DNA of 64,000 nucleotides from Acetobacterium woodii DSM 1030 (GCF_000247605.1 NC_016894.1:3027732-3091731); one strand, 5' to 3'; shown: positions 25,524-34,962, numbered from the stretch's first letter. The notes: generated by a model not told the origin, from the sequence alone. Numbers and translations: made by a program.

Positions 25524-26447
25524 TTAAATTTTATTTTTTTTTCTTTTTTGGGCTTCTGTCATAATATCCTTAAGTGTCAGCAATAATGGATTGCTGGCTG
25601 AATGACTCTGGGCATCTTTTGAATAAGTTAATCCGGTCATTGAATTAGCTTCACAAATATAATAACTGTCGTTTTCGCCAAAAAGAAAATCAATGCTGCC
25701 AAAATAAATATCCAATACCGCGGCCGCTTTTTCAGCAATTTCAACCACTGCTTCCGGAGGGGTAATAAACTGCAGATCCCCGCCTTGTGAAAGATTGGAT
25801 TTAAAGTTGTCGCCATTATCGCGGATATATGCGGTCGAAAATTTTCCCCCGCTCAACATGATCCGCATATCGCGGCCTTTTGAAGCTACAATACATTCCT
25901 GAATCAAAATATGATCGTCAAAACTCATGGCCGCATAAACATCCAGCAAGTTTTCCAATTCTTTTTCAGTTTTAACCAGCACCACGCCTTTACCCTTGCT
26001 ACCATGCATTACTTTAATTACACAGGGTAAACCCACTTCTCTGGCAATAAAAGAAGGCTTGGTTTTCGCTGTCATCAACACTGTTTTGGGAAAAAGGAAC
26101 CCTTGTTTGGCCGCCCCCAGCTTTTGAAAGGTCAATAATTTATCGGCGGTATTATTTAAACTTTCGGAACTATTGACACAAAGGACATTCAGCGATTCCA
26201 ACATTTTCACAACCGCTTTGCTGTTGTAATTGTTCCCTCCAAAAAATGCCGATAGCGCGAAATCAGGGATATCCACCGGTTCCCCATCGATATAACAATA
26301 GTTGCTTTCGCCTGGTTCACACAACACTTCAACTTCGCTGACATCAACGGTTTTGATGTTGATTTCCATCTTTTCAATTAATTTGATAATGGTTTGAATC
26401 GACGGTTCTTCAAGTGTTTTTTGATTAACTAATAACCATCCTAACAT
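25524..26447 (-). CDS. RimK-like ATP-grasp ligase, copy 2
   Basis: 307 aa. A pre-ATP-grasp part (1-95) is followed by the ATP-binding lobe with VIKVMHGSKGKGVVLV, the GRDMRIML and FKSNLSQGG motifs, and the metal site in ICEANSMTGL (relatives usually have a Pro where it has Thr). RimK-like enzymes join an amino acid to a carboxylate through an acyl-phosphate. It overlaps the stop of copy 1 by 7 bp and is clearly its paralogue, so the operon probably makes two successive ligations. Confidence 0.85.
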   Translation of the reverse strand: MLGWLLVNQKTLEEPSIQTIIKLIEKMEINIKTVDVSEVEVLCEPGESNYCYIDGEPVDIPDFALSAFFGGNNYNSKAVVKMLESLNVLCVNSSESLNNTADKLLTFQKLGAAKQGFLFPKTVLMTAKTKPSFIAREVGLPCVIKVMHGSKGKGVVLVKTEKELENLLDVYAAMSFDDHILIQECIVASKGRDMRIMLSGGKFSTAYIRDNGDNFKSNLSQGGDLQFITPPEAVVEIAEKAAAVLDIYFGSIDFLFGENDSYYICEANSMTGLTYSKDAQSHSASNPLLLTLKDIMTEAQKRKKNKI

Positions 26448-27364
26448 GTTTTACCCTCTTCTCTTAATCGTTTCTTCCATAACGGTTCCGGTCTGTTTTT
26501 GACCTGCTTCATTAAATCCGCAAACATGACTTTAATGTCAAAAGCAACCCCCGGCATTGCATTGGCTTCACATAAATAGAAGGTATCATTTTCGCCAAAC
26601 AGGAAGTCGACACTGCCCATATTAATTTTTAACAACTGCGCCACCTGTTCAGCAGCGGCAATAACCGGTGCCGGCGGTAGATATTCGACGATATGGCCGC
26701 CTTTAGCAAGATTCGAACGAAAACTCGTCTCATTTTGACGGACAAATGATTTGACAAATTTGCCGTTGGCCAGAATCATGCGCAAATCACGACCGGCTGA
26801 TGCCGCAATACACTCCTGAATAATAATCTGATCGCCGATTTCACTGGCTGTACTCATACTAATTAGATTATCGAGTTCTTTTTCGCTATTGACCAACACA
26901 ACCCCTTTACCCTTGCTGCCATGCATCACTTTCATCACCACCGGATAATCAAATAACTTGCTAACAAAAGATGCTTCGGTGTATTCCGTTACCAGCAGGG
27001 TTTTAGGAAAACAAACATTTTCAATCGACTCAGCCACCAATTGAAAAGTCAGCAGTTTATCGTCAACATTTTTGATGGCATCATAAGAATTAATACAAAG
27101 TACCCCCAGCGATTCCAGCATTCTTAGGGCTGCTGATGTATGATAATTTTTTTCGGTGAAAAATGCCGCCACGACATAATCCGGAACCGCCATGATTTCA
27201 TCACCGACATAAAGTTTTCCGTCAAAGTCATGATCGCAAACCACATGTATTTGCAATGGATCGACCACCGTCAGATCCACATTTAATTCTTCCACCACCT
27301 TCATAATCTTAACGATTGAAGGATCTTCCATTTTACCGGGATTTCTTAATAACCAACCTTTCAT
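26441..27364 (-). CDS. RimK-like ATP-grasp ligase, copy 1
   Basis: 307 aa, the same layout as the next gene: N-terminal domain (MKGWLLRNPGKMEDPSIVKI), ATP lobe VMKVMHGSKGKGVVLV, then GRDLRMILANGKF, FRSNLAKGG and the metal ligands in LCEANAMPGV. All catalytic blocks are present. It probably forms an amide bond between a carboxyl group and an amino acid. It follows the ABC transporter genes by 62 bp with AGGAGG before the ATG. The tandem copy suggests duplication and new substrate use; the substrate cannot be told from sequence. Confidence 0.85.
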   Translation of the reverse strand: MKGWLLRNPGKMEDPSIVKIMKVVEELNVDLTVVDPLQIHVVCDHDFDGKLYVGDEIMAVPDYVVAAFFTEKNYHTSAALRMLESLGVLCINSYDAIKNVDDKLLTFQLVAESIENVCFPKTLLVTEYTEASFVSKLFDYPVVMKVMHGSKGKGVVLVNSEKELDNLISMSTASEIGDQIIIQECIAASAGRDLRMILANGKFVKSFVRQNETSFRSNLAKGGHIVEYLPPAPVIAAAEQVAQLLKINMGSVDFLFGENDTFYLCEANAMPGVAFDIKVMFADLMKQVKNRPEPLWKKRLREEGKTC

Positions 27365-27426
27365 AGTAACCTCCTAAATATTAATTATCGTACTACCATT
27401 AAAAATCCACACCCGTAACGTTTCAG

Positions 27427-29202
27427 TTAATTATCGGATGCACTTAAATACAAATTCGCGTATAAACCACCGAGCTTCATCAGCTCCGCATGACTCCCCA
27501 CTTCTTTAATATCGCCTGCCATCATAAAGATAATTTTATCGGCATTTTTAATCGTAAACAGGCGATGGGCAATAATAAAAGTCGTTCGCCCTTTCATCAT
27601 GGTTTCCATTGCCTGAGTGATCAGGATTTCTGTTCGTGTATCGACCGAAGAGGTTGCTTCATCAAGAATCAGCACCTTCGGATCAGCAATAATCGTCCTG
27701 GCAATGGCCAGAAGCTGACATTCACCTTCGGAAAGGGTCGTAAAATCGCCGCCGATATGGGTTTCATAACCTAAGGGTAATTTTCTAATAAATTCATCAC
27801 ATTGGGCTTTTTTAGCCGCACTAATCACGTCTTCCCGGGTTGCCCCGCTTTTCCCATAAGCAATGTTTTCGGCGATCGTGCCATCAAATAACCAGGTATC
27901 CTGAAGCACCATCCCAAATGCGCTACGCAAATTATTACGGGTCATGTTTTTTACATTTAACCCTTCTAATAAAATATCGCCTTGATTAATTTCGTAAAAA
28001 CGCATCAGCAAATTGACCAGCGTCGTTTTTCCCGCCCCGCTGGGACCAACGACCGCCAGCACCTCTCCGGGTTCCGCTTTTAAAGAAACATCATGGAAAA
28101 GTGTACGGTCGGGCAGATACCCAAATTCGACATGATTAAATTCAATCCGTCCTTCGGTATTCGCGACATCCAACACCGCTGTTCCGCTATCTTCCGGTTC
28201 TTCCTCACGGTCCAGAAATTCAAAAATTCGTTCTGCTGCCGCCGCTCCGGATTGAATAAAGTTTAAATTGTTTGAAATCAGTGCGGTCGGACTGGCAATA
28301 TTATTGGCATAAATCAAAAACGCCTGAATCCCACCAATCGTCAACGATCCGGAAATAACAAAGATTCCCCCGGCAACACAAATTCCAATATAAGCAAGGT
28401 TATTGATAAGTTTCATTAATGGTGAAGTCAATCCCGAGTAAAATCGGGAACTTAAATAGGATTTGAAAAAACGCTGATTAATCGCATCAAATTTTTCGGC
28501 CGCTTTTGCTTCATGATTAAACGATTTGATAATCAGATGACCATCATAAACCTCTTCAATCAAACCATTAAGGGCACCCAATTCTTTTTGTTGTCGTCTA
28601 AACAGCACCTGCGTTTTTTTGGTAATTATCTTCATTACCCCATATGATAATGGCAGTGCTACAAAAAAGATCAGGCTGAGTTGTACATTTAATACCAACA
28701 TCATCACAATAATCCCTACGATCGTGGTTCCCTGCACCAGAATTTGGGTCAGATTGCTCTCCAAAGCACCTGATAAAGTCGTTGCATCATTAGTCACCCG
28801 AGATAATAAATCGCCCCGTTCACTTTGATCCAAGACATTTAATGTTAGTTTATTCAATTTTTTCTGAATATCTTCCCTTAACCGTTTAATCGCCAGTTGT
28901 GACAAATAAGTCGTCCGCATGGTCGCATAATAAGCAAACCCGGCACTAAGCAGATACAATACCGCCAGTAATATCAGTTGTTTTCCGATATAGCCAAAAT
29001 CAATATCAATATTCTGGGCAACACTGCCAGCAATGCTATCGGTTATATCTTTCGTAACGACCGGTGCAAAAATGGCAAAAATCGTACTTGATACTAAAGC
29101 AATAAAGATGAATATGGCAACATATGTTTTATCATTCAGATAATATTTCAATCGTTTCCCGATTGCTAAAAAGCTAGTTGTTCTTTTCTTTTTTGCTTTC
29201 AC
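27427..29202 (-). CDS. ABC exporter half-transporter B (MdlB-like)
   Basis: 591 aa: six membrane spans (about 25-320), then a nucleotide-binding domain with GPSGAGKTTL (about 390), signature LSEGECQLLAIAR and the catalytic LILDEATSSVD. The Glu after Walker B is present, so this half carries the working ATP site of a heterodimer. GTG at 29202 overlaps the end of the partner gene (GTGA) with GGAGG ahead. Together the pair probably exports the product of the GH3 and ATP-grasp enzymes. Family members also move lipids and drugs. Confidence 0.9.
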   Translation of the reverse strand: MKAKKKRTTSFLAIGKRLKYYLNDKTYVAIFIFIALVSSTIFAIFAPVVTKDITDSIAGSVAQNIDIDFGYIGKQLILLAVLYLLSAGFAYYATMRTTYLSQLAIKRLREDIQKKLNKLTLNVLDQSERGDLLSRVTNDATTLSGALESNLTQILVQGTTIVGIIVMMLVLNVQLSLIFFVALPLSYGVMKIITKKTQVLFRRQQKELGALNGLIEEVYDGHLIIKSFNHEAKAAEKFDAINQRFFKSYLSSRFYSGLTSPLMKLINNLAYIGICVAGGIFVISGSLTIGGIQAFLIYANNIASPTALISNNLNFIQSGAAAAERIFEFLDREEEPEDSGTAVLDVANTEGRIEFNHVEFGYLPDRTLFHDVSLKAEPGEVLAVVGPSGAGKTTLVNLLMRFYEINQGDILLEGLNVKNMTRNNLRSAFGMVLQDTWLFDGTIAENIAYGKSGATREDVISAAKKAQCDEFIRKLPLGYETHIGGDFTTLSEGECQLLAIARTIIADPKVLILDEATSSVDTRTEILITQAMETMMKGRTTFIIAHRLFTIKNADKIIFMMAGDIKEVGSHAELMKLGGLYANLYLSASDN

Positions 29203-30938
29203 AGTGATTCCTCCTTCCCATCGCTATAGGATTGGGATTTTAGAATTTCCTGATACACCGCACACTCACGGATTAATTCATCATGTCGACCTTGACCAAC
29301 AATCGCACCATTATCCAGAACCAGAATCAGGTCGGCATTTTTGATGGTACTAATTCGCTGCGCCACGATTAAAACCGTTTGATTACTGAACTCTTCCCCA
29401 ATGGCTTTGCGTACCAGAGAATCGGTTTTAAAATCCAACGCCGAAAAACAATCGTCAAAGATCGTAATCGGAGCTTTTTTAACAACCGCTCTGGCAATAC
29501 TCAAACGTTGTCGCTGTCCGCCGGAAAGATCCTTTCCGCCCTGGGAAATCGTGCTCAGCAATTGTCCTTCCCGTTCATTGATAAAATCGAGCGCTTGCGC
29601 AGTCGCTAAAGCTTTTTGGACTTCCTCTTCGGAAGCGTTCTGATTCCCAATTCGAATATTATCGAGTACTGTTCCACTAAACAAAACCGATTCCTGCGGC
29701 GCATAAGCAATCATATTTCTTAAATCCTGTTGGGCGCAATCGCGGATATCAATACCATCGATTTTTATCGCCCCCTGACTAACCTCATAAAGTCGCATAA
29801 TCAGGTTGACCAGCGTCGTTTTACCGGACCCGGTGGCTCCGACAATGGCTGTTATTTTGCCCGGTTCCGCCTGGAAGTTTAATTGCTCCAGAACATTTAT
29901 TTCTGCGCCGGAATAACCAAAAGACACCTTATCAAAAGTGATTTTACCCGTGATGTCGGTTAATGCCACGGTCTCTTTTGGGTCCTGAATGGAAAAATCC
30001 ATATCCAATACTTCTTTAACCCGAGCTGCGGAGACAGCGGCCTGAGGATAGGCCATTAGCAAAGCTGAAACCAGACCAAGTGCTGACATAAACATCAATA
30101 CGTACTGAATAAACACCATCAGACCGCCGAGACTTACGATTTGTTGTTGAACCTGCTGCGAGCCTAGCCAAAGAATAACAACCATCGTCAAATTCATCAT
30201 TAATTGCATCAATGGCGCAAAAAACGCAACGGCATAATTAGCTTTTAAAGCCGTTGCAAATCCCTCTTGATTCGCTTCTTCGAATTTTTCGGTTTCATAA
30301 TCCTGACGATTAAATGCCCGAATTGCCCGAACTCCGGTCAGCTTTTCTTTCATCAGCAAATTTAGGCGATCCACTTTTTGTTGCATATTTTTAAATAACG
30401 GCATACTTCTGGCGGTTGTAAAACCGATAATTAAAGTCGTGATCAAAAATGAGACCAGCAACAATAAGGTTAACATCACATTTTCCCGAAACGCCATAAT
30501 CAAAGCTCCAACCCCGGTAATTGGCACCAGTAACAACGACCTTAAACCATTGATTACAACAATTTGCATTTGCGTGGCATCGGTTGTCGATCGCGTCAAC
30601 AGCGTCGCTGCACCAAACTGATTGAAATCCGTTTGGCTAAAATCTTTTACTTTATCAAACACATCGGCTCGAATGCGACTGGTGAAAGATGCCGTCACAT
30701 AAGCCGAATAATAGCTTGATGCGACCATACAAATCGCCGCAAACAAGGAAACCCCCAACATCCAGGCTCCGCTTGTTAAAATATAAGGTGTATTTCCCTG
30801 TGCCACCCCGTTCTCAATAATATCGCCCATCATACTGGGCAGGTATAATTGTGCCGCCGCCTGACTTAAAACAAACACAAAAACTAAAATCATCGGCAAA
30901 CGATAATCTTTTAAATAACGTACGAGTAAACTGATCAT
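29199..30938 (-). CDS. ABC exporter half-transporter A (MdlA-like)
   Basis: 579 aa: six membrane spans, then a nucleotide-binding domain with GATGSGKTTL, the canonical signature LSGGQRQRLSIARA and a degenerate Walker B, ITIFDDCFSALD, with Asp in place of the catalytic Glu. One degenerate half plus one active half is the rule for heterodimeric exporters. The ATG at 30938 has AAGGAG upstream and starts 3 bp after the second GH3 gene. Confidence 0.9.
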   Translation of the reverse strand: MISLLVRYLKDYRLPMILVFVFVLSQAAAQLYLPSMMGDIIENGVAQGNTPYILTSGAWMLGVSLFAAICMVASSYYSAYVTASFTSRIRADVFDKVKDFSQTDFNQFGAATLLTRSTTDATQMQIVVINGLRSLLLVPITGVGALIMAFRENVMLTLLLLVSFLITTLIIGFTTARSMPLFKNMQQKVDRLNLLMKEKLTGVRAIRAFNRQDYETEKFEEANQEGFATALKANYAVAFFAPLMQLMMNLTMVVILWLGSQQVQQQIVSLGGLMVFIQYVLMFMSALGLVSALLMAYPQAAVSAARVKEVLDMDFSIQDPKETVALTDITGKITFDKVSFGYSGAEINVLEQLNFQAEPGKITAIVGATGSGKTTLVNLIMRLYEVSQGAIKIDGIDIRDCAQQDLRNMIAYAPQESVLFSGTVLDNIRIGNQNASEEEVQKALATAQALDFINEREGQLLSTISQGGKDLSGGQRQRLSIARAVVKKAPITIFDDCFSALDFKTDSLVRKAIGEEFSNQTVLIVAQRISTIKNADLILVLDNGAIVGQGRHDELIRECAVYQEILKSQSYSDGKEESL

Positions 30939-30941
30939 CAC

Positions 30942-32618
30942 TTACTCCTTATTCACTAATGCAAAAAAGAAATTTTCTTTAACCAGCGTATCGATGACGC
31001 GAACCGGTTTTAACTGATTTCCGGAAATCCCCCGCATAATCATCAAATCTCGGTACAATGCGTAAGTTTCTTCCTGAACAAACGCAATTTCCGAGGGACT
31101 AAGCACACCACTTTTTACTTTAGACCGAATCGAAGGATTGGCGATTCCTAATTTTTCTTCAATCACATTACGAAGCTCATCATAACGATTTGGAGCCAAC
31201 GGTTTTTCCGTTTCGATGAAAATGACATAACGCCCTGGCGACACCGCAACATCGGCATAAACACTATAATCAACTAATTCACAGCCAACTTCTTTGGCAA
31301 ATTCCTTAACGGCCCATGAAACCGATTCTTCAGTCGTTTTTTCGCCGGCAATACTGACCATTTGGTTAAGCCGATAAACAAATTGGATCTTTGGACAGTT
31401 TTTATACCAGCCTACAACTCGCACCACATCTTTAATGCGATAGCGGTAAAAACCGGACGTATTGGTTAAGACAATTTCATAATCTTTTCCGGTTTCGAGT
31501 TGTTCCATCGTCAGGGTTTCTTGCGAATCTTCCTGTCCCACCGGGATAAACTCATAAAAAGCACTATCCGGAATCAGCACAAACTCTTGAGATTCCATCT
31601 CATTACAAATCGCCATAATCGACTCAGATGCGGCATAAACACTAAAATAAATGGGAATATCTCCCAAATAATGGCGCATTTTATCGGTATATACGGAAAA
31701 TCCACCACTACCGATCGCATGGACAAAAGCAAACTCGGGCCAGATTCTTTTTATAATTGGCGTATCGAAACCTTTTTCGAATTCTCGTCTTAATTCTGCC
31801 GCCCGTTTGGGATTGGGTTTAATTTGTCTTAATAGCTGTTGTTTTACTTCATCCGGCATTTTGATATCGGGATCAATCGTCCCCTTTTTGATATCTTCAA
31901 CAATCAGTTCCCAGTTATTTTCCAGATATTTCATCAGATCGGAAACCCCAGTCATAAAAGCGGAAACAATGTAAGATAAATTTCGATCCATCAGAGCAAA
32001 ACGGAGATGGGCGTATTTGGTATCCATAATTTCGGTCGGAAAAACGATCTCTTTTGGTGATGAAAACATCAAAAACAATAAGTTTTTAATGCTATACACC
32101 CCCCGGCCAGAAATTGAGCCGGCAAAAAGTCCATTAGGCAAGGTTTCAAATTTAACTTCCATAAGATTCAGGCCCCGGCCTTTTTTCCATTTTTCACCTA
32201 ATGCCCGAGCAATAATTGCAAAACTAAACTGCGTCGCATATTCGCGATAAAGTTTAACCGTTTGTTCCGAAACCGGTATTTTTTTGGGGTTATCGACGCT
32301 TCCAGAAGTAAGGGCATAATGAACAATCGGGTCATTGGTAAGCAATTTTTCTTCGCCGGCAATCATCCGTTCGATATAAGGTGCATAGTCGTCATAAATT
32401 GAAAAAGGCACCTTTTTCTGATAATCTTCAATGGTTGTGATCTCATTAAAGCAATAACGTTTTCCATACTCGGTATCGGCATTTTTTTTAAGCATAGAAA
32501 ATAATAATTGTTTATTGACTGATGGCGCATTTTCGGTTAAATAATCAAAGTTTTTAATTTTTTCATTACCTTTTTTGATATTTAGCGAATAAACGGCTTT
32601 TGGTATTATTTTTATCAT
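30942..32618 (-). CDS. GH3-family acyl-acid amido synthetase, copy 2
   Basis: 558 aa. GH3 enzymes (best known from plant auxin and jasmonate conjugation) activate a carboxylic acid with ATP and join it to an amino acid or amine. The three ATP motifs are present: TSGSVDNPKKIP (about 110), YAASE (about 330) and NTSGFYRYRIKDVVRVV (about 395). The start is the ATG at 32618, which overlaps the stop of copy 1 (ATGA) behind AAAGGAAGG. A second, divergent copy next door implies two different acids or acceptors. Confidence 0.87.
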   Translation of the reverse strand: MIKIIPKAVYSLNIKKGNEKIKNFDYLTENAPSVNKQLLFSMLKKNADTEYGKRYCFNEITTIEDYQKKVPFSIYDDYAPYIERMIAGEEKLLTNDPIVHYALTSGSVDNPKKIPVSEQTVKLYREYATQFSFAIIARALGEKWKKGRGLNLMEVKFETLPNGLFAGSISGRGVYSIKNLLFLMFSSPKEIVFPTEIMDTKYAHLRFALMDRNLSYIVSAFMTGVSDLMKYLENNWELIVEDIKKGTIDPDIKMPDEVKQQLLRQIKPNPKRAAELRREFEKGFDTPIIKRIWPEFAFVHAIGSGGFSVYTDKMRHYLGDIPIYFSVYAASESIMAICNEMESQEFVLIPDSAFYEFIPVGQEDSQETLTMEQLETGKDYEIVLTNTSGFYRYRIKDVVRVVGWYKNCPKIQFVYRLNQMVSIAGEKTTEESVSWAVKEFAKEVGCELVDYSVYADVAVSPGRYVIFIETEKPLAPNRYDELRNVIEEKLGIANPSIRSKVKSGVLSPSEIAFVQEETYALYRDLMIMRGISGNQLKPVRVIDTLVKENFFFALVNKE

Positions 32619-34336
32619 TTTTCGCCTTCCTTTGCCCAATAAATAATGCTGTTATGATCTGGATATTCTCGTACAATGGTTTTTAATTTTGTCTGGTTGA
32701 CATTTTTACCTGGCATGATTGAGCGGGTAAACAAAGAATCCCGATAACCATCAATCACCGCAATAACTTCAGCAGGTAACAACTGCCGCGACTGCCGCAA
32801 TTTTTGGTAGACCTGATTTTCCGTCGTTAAACTTGTTTCCAATGTTTCTCTAAACGACTTATAGTTAAATGTTTCTGAGCAAGGTTCCAGAATAAAAATC
32901 AGTTTTTTTTCATTTTCATCCAATAAAACCTGGAAAAAGCGAATCTCCTCAGCCAAATCATCTGAAATCTTTTTTATGTGTCGATCAATTTCATAAACCA
33001 TTAATTTTAACTCGTCAACAACAAGGCTTTCTGAGGACTTGCTGACAAAAACAATCCTGGGAATCTGATTATTCATGTCGGTAACATAAACGATATCTTT
33101 CATATTATAGCGGTATAAACCGGAATATGAAGTAACAATCAGTTCATAATAGGCCCCCGGTTCCAGTTCATGTGCCAATAACGTTTCCTGATTATTGGCA
33201 TCCACTGGCAGGAACTCAAAAAAATACCCAAAAAGAGCTGGTAATCCGGCCGGATTGCCAGCTCTATCGGGGATATTGAATTTCCCTTCACTGGCCCCAT
33301 AACCCCACTCTAAAAACTTAACATGATTGGGCAGATTTTTTTTGATATCGGTAACAATATTCGCTGCACTGGCGGACATCCAACAGGAAATAACGCTAAA
33401 TTCCGGCCAGATCGATGCCACATCAAGTTGTTTATGGGTATCATAAATCACCCTTAGTTCGTTTGCCCGCTGGGGATTCGGTCGCAGTTTAGCGGTAAGT
33501 TGTTCTCTTAGCGTCTCACTGATTGCGATTTTGGAACTAATCTGACCATTTTCGATATCATCCAATAAATCACCGGCAAACGTCTTCATTTTTTTTAGTA
33601 GGATATTAAAATGCGCGATGTTACTGCAAACAACTCCGACTAATTGCTTTTCTTCCAGCGCATAACGAATTGTTAAATAATCTGTTGCTTCATTCCCAAG
33701 ATCTTTTGCCAACATCATCTCCACTGGTAAAACCATCTTTTTTTTCAATTCCGCCGGAAGATCCTTGGCGGCTTGTCCGGAAGCTGAACCAATGGGAATC
33801 CCGCCAACTGTTTTGCCATATTCAGATGGATTAGCAATTGCCAGAATTTTTTTTTGCGGTTCCATCACTTCCGGAGCCAGCATTAAGAGCAAGATAGCCC
33901 GAATTTGAGATACTAAACCTTTGATGATTTCGCCATTTTTACTTTCTGGAATCAGTTTCGGAACGCCCGTCGAACCACTGGTCGCAATAAAACTCGCTGT
34001 CGCACCGTTAAACAAAACATCCTTTTTACCGGCTTTTAGTTTTTCAATCTCCGCTTCAAGATCAGAATAATTTGAGATTGGCAGCTTCTCTTTAAACCGT
34101 TCAATGGTACTAATCTCAGAAAAGCCCATTTTTTGACCAAACTCGCTATTTTCAGCAGATTTTAAAATATCCTGAAGTACACTTTTCTGGGTGTACTCAG
34201 GATTGTTTTCCATGAAATAGAAACTTTTGATTAATTTTTCATTGGACATCTGCTTTAATTTTTCAGGAATACTGTGGCCAGTCATTCCCTCAAAGATGTC
34301 ATGCAAAGTTTCTTTCGGGATGCTCTCTTTTGTCAT
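32615..34336 (-). CDS. GH3-family acyl-acid amido synthetase, copy 1
   Basis: 573 aa. Adenylation motifs are intact: TSGSTGVPKLIP (about 125), the GASEGKF block (about 310) and TSYSGLYRYNMKDIVYV (about 400). The C-terminal lid domain (LMVYEIDRHIKKISDDLAEE) differs from copy 2, so the acceptor probably differs. I chose ATG 34336, with GAGGTGG upstream; the frame extends 5 codons into the STAS stop. It is the first enzyme of the run and is coupled to the STAS gene. Confidence 0.85.
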   Translation of the reverse strand: MTKESIPKETLHDIFEGMTGHSIPEKLKQMSNEKLIKSFYFMENNPEYTQKSVLQDILKSAENSEFGQKMGFSEISTIERFKEKLPISNYSDLEAEIEKLKAGKKDVLFNGATASFIATSGSTGVPKLIPESKNGEIIKGLVSQIRAILLLMLAPEVMEPQKKILAIANPSEYGKTVGGIPIGSASGQAAKDLPAELKKKMVLPVEMMLAKDLGNEATDYLTIRYALEEKQLVGVVCSNIAHFNILLKKMKTFAGDLLDDIENGQISSKIAISETLREQLTAKLRPNPQRANELRVIYDTHKQLDVASIWPEFSVISCWMSASAANIVTDIKKNLPNHVKFLEWGYGASEGKFNIPDRAGNPAGLPALFGYFFEFLPVDANNQETLLAHELEPGAYYELIVTSYSGLYRYNMKDIVYVTDMNNQIPRIVFVSKSSESLVVDELKLMVYEIDRHIKKISDDLAEEIRFFQVLLDENEKKLIFILEPCSETFNYKSFRETLETSLTTENQVYQKLRQSRQLLPAEVIAVIDGYRDSLFTRSIMPGKNVNQTKLKTIVREYPDHNSIIYWAKEGEK

Positions 34337-34347
34337 TCCGGCCCACC

Positions 34348-34650
34348 TCACTCAATCGTTAAGATGTCCGAAAAACCAGTCATGTCGAACACTTCCTGGA
34401 TCTCGGGTTTGACATTTTTAATCACTAAGCTACCATTAAGCGCTTTAGATTTTTTCTGAATTAACAGTAACACTCTTAACCCCGCGCTACTAACGAAATC
34501 CAACTTATCAAAATCCAATACCATTTTAAAACCTTCCTGAGAATAGTAGGTTTCCATCTCTTTCTGAAACTCCGGTGACGTGTTCGTATCCATCCGACCT
34601 TCTAAGTCAACGACAAATATTCCATTTTCTTGTTTAACATCAATTTTCAT
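34348..34650 (-). CDS. STAS-domain anti-sigma-factor-antagonist-like protein
   Basis: 100 aa, a complete single STAS domain: EGRMDTNTSPEFQKEM, then the phospho-acceptor region LDFDKLDFVSSAGLRVLLLI with the conserved SSAG serines. Such proteins bind anti-sigma factors until phosphorylated. No anti-sigma kinase is nearby, so its partner is elsewhere or it controls the enzymes directly. It is the first gene of the GH3 run; its ATG follows AGAAAGGG, and a small transposable element separates it from the likely promoter. Confidence 0.88.
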   Translation of the reverse strand: MKIDVKQENGIFVVDLEGRMDTNTSPEFQKEMETYYSQEGFKMVLDFDKLDFVSSAGLRVLLLIQKKSKALNGSLVIKNVKPEIQEVFDMTGFSDILTIE

Positions 34651-34678
34651 TTTTTTCCCTTTCTTTCATACGTTTTTT

Positions 34679-34849
34679 TAGGTAATTGCGAAATGAAAAA
34701 ACATCGAATAACGGTTGCTTTAGGTGCAGTTTCCACAAACAATTTTGTAACGTGTCGGCGAACCGTTCATCGAACTGTCCGCCGTACCGTGTAGAAATTG
34801 TTTCGTGCGAAACTGGGCCCAAAGCTCACGGCATTTTCGCAATTACCTA
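34679..34849 (+). mobile_element. MITE-like element, copy 1 (171 bp)
   Basis: Ends are inverted repeats TAGGTAATTGCGAAA and TTTCGCAATTACCTA, and the interior can fold on itself. It is flanked by the direct repeat ATACGTTTTTT (target duplication, 9-11 bp depending on where the ends are set). It shares about nine in ten bases with copy 2 in the other orientation and encodes no transposase. It sits in the leader of the STAS/GH3 operon. Confidence 0.85.
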
Positions 34850-34933
34850 ATACGTTTTTTAAATTGTAACATCCTCCGATGATGCAACGACTCATAAATT
34901 TTTTTACAAATTGCCTTTTTTTAATTTCAATTG

Positions 34934-34962
34934 ATCATACCACAATAATTTACCCGGTGCAA
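34934..34962 (-). promoter_or_regulatory. Likely promoter of the STAS/GH3 operon
   Basis: TTGCAC (34957-34962), 17 bases, TATGAT (34934-34939) with the extended TGG before it. About 285 bases upstream of the STAS gene, with the 171-bp element in between. I see no other gene in 34850-35188. Confidence 0.55.

Noticed and set aside
34640-34822. Short frames inside MITE copy 1
   Set aside because: They lie in the palindrome, are not kept in copy 2 or 3 and have no start signals.
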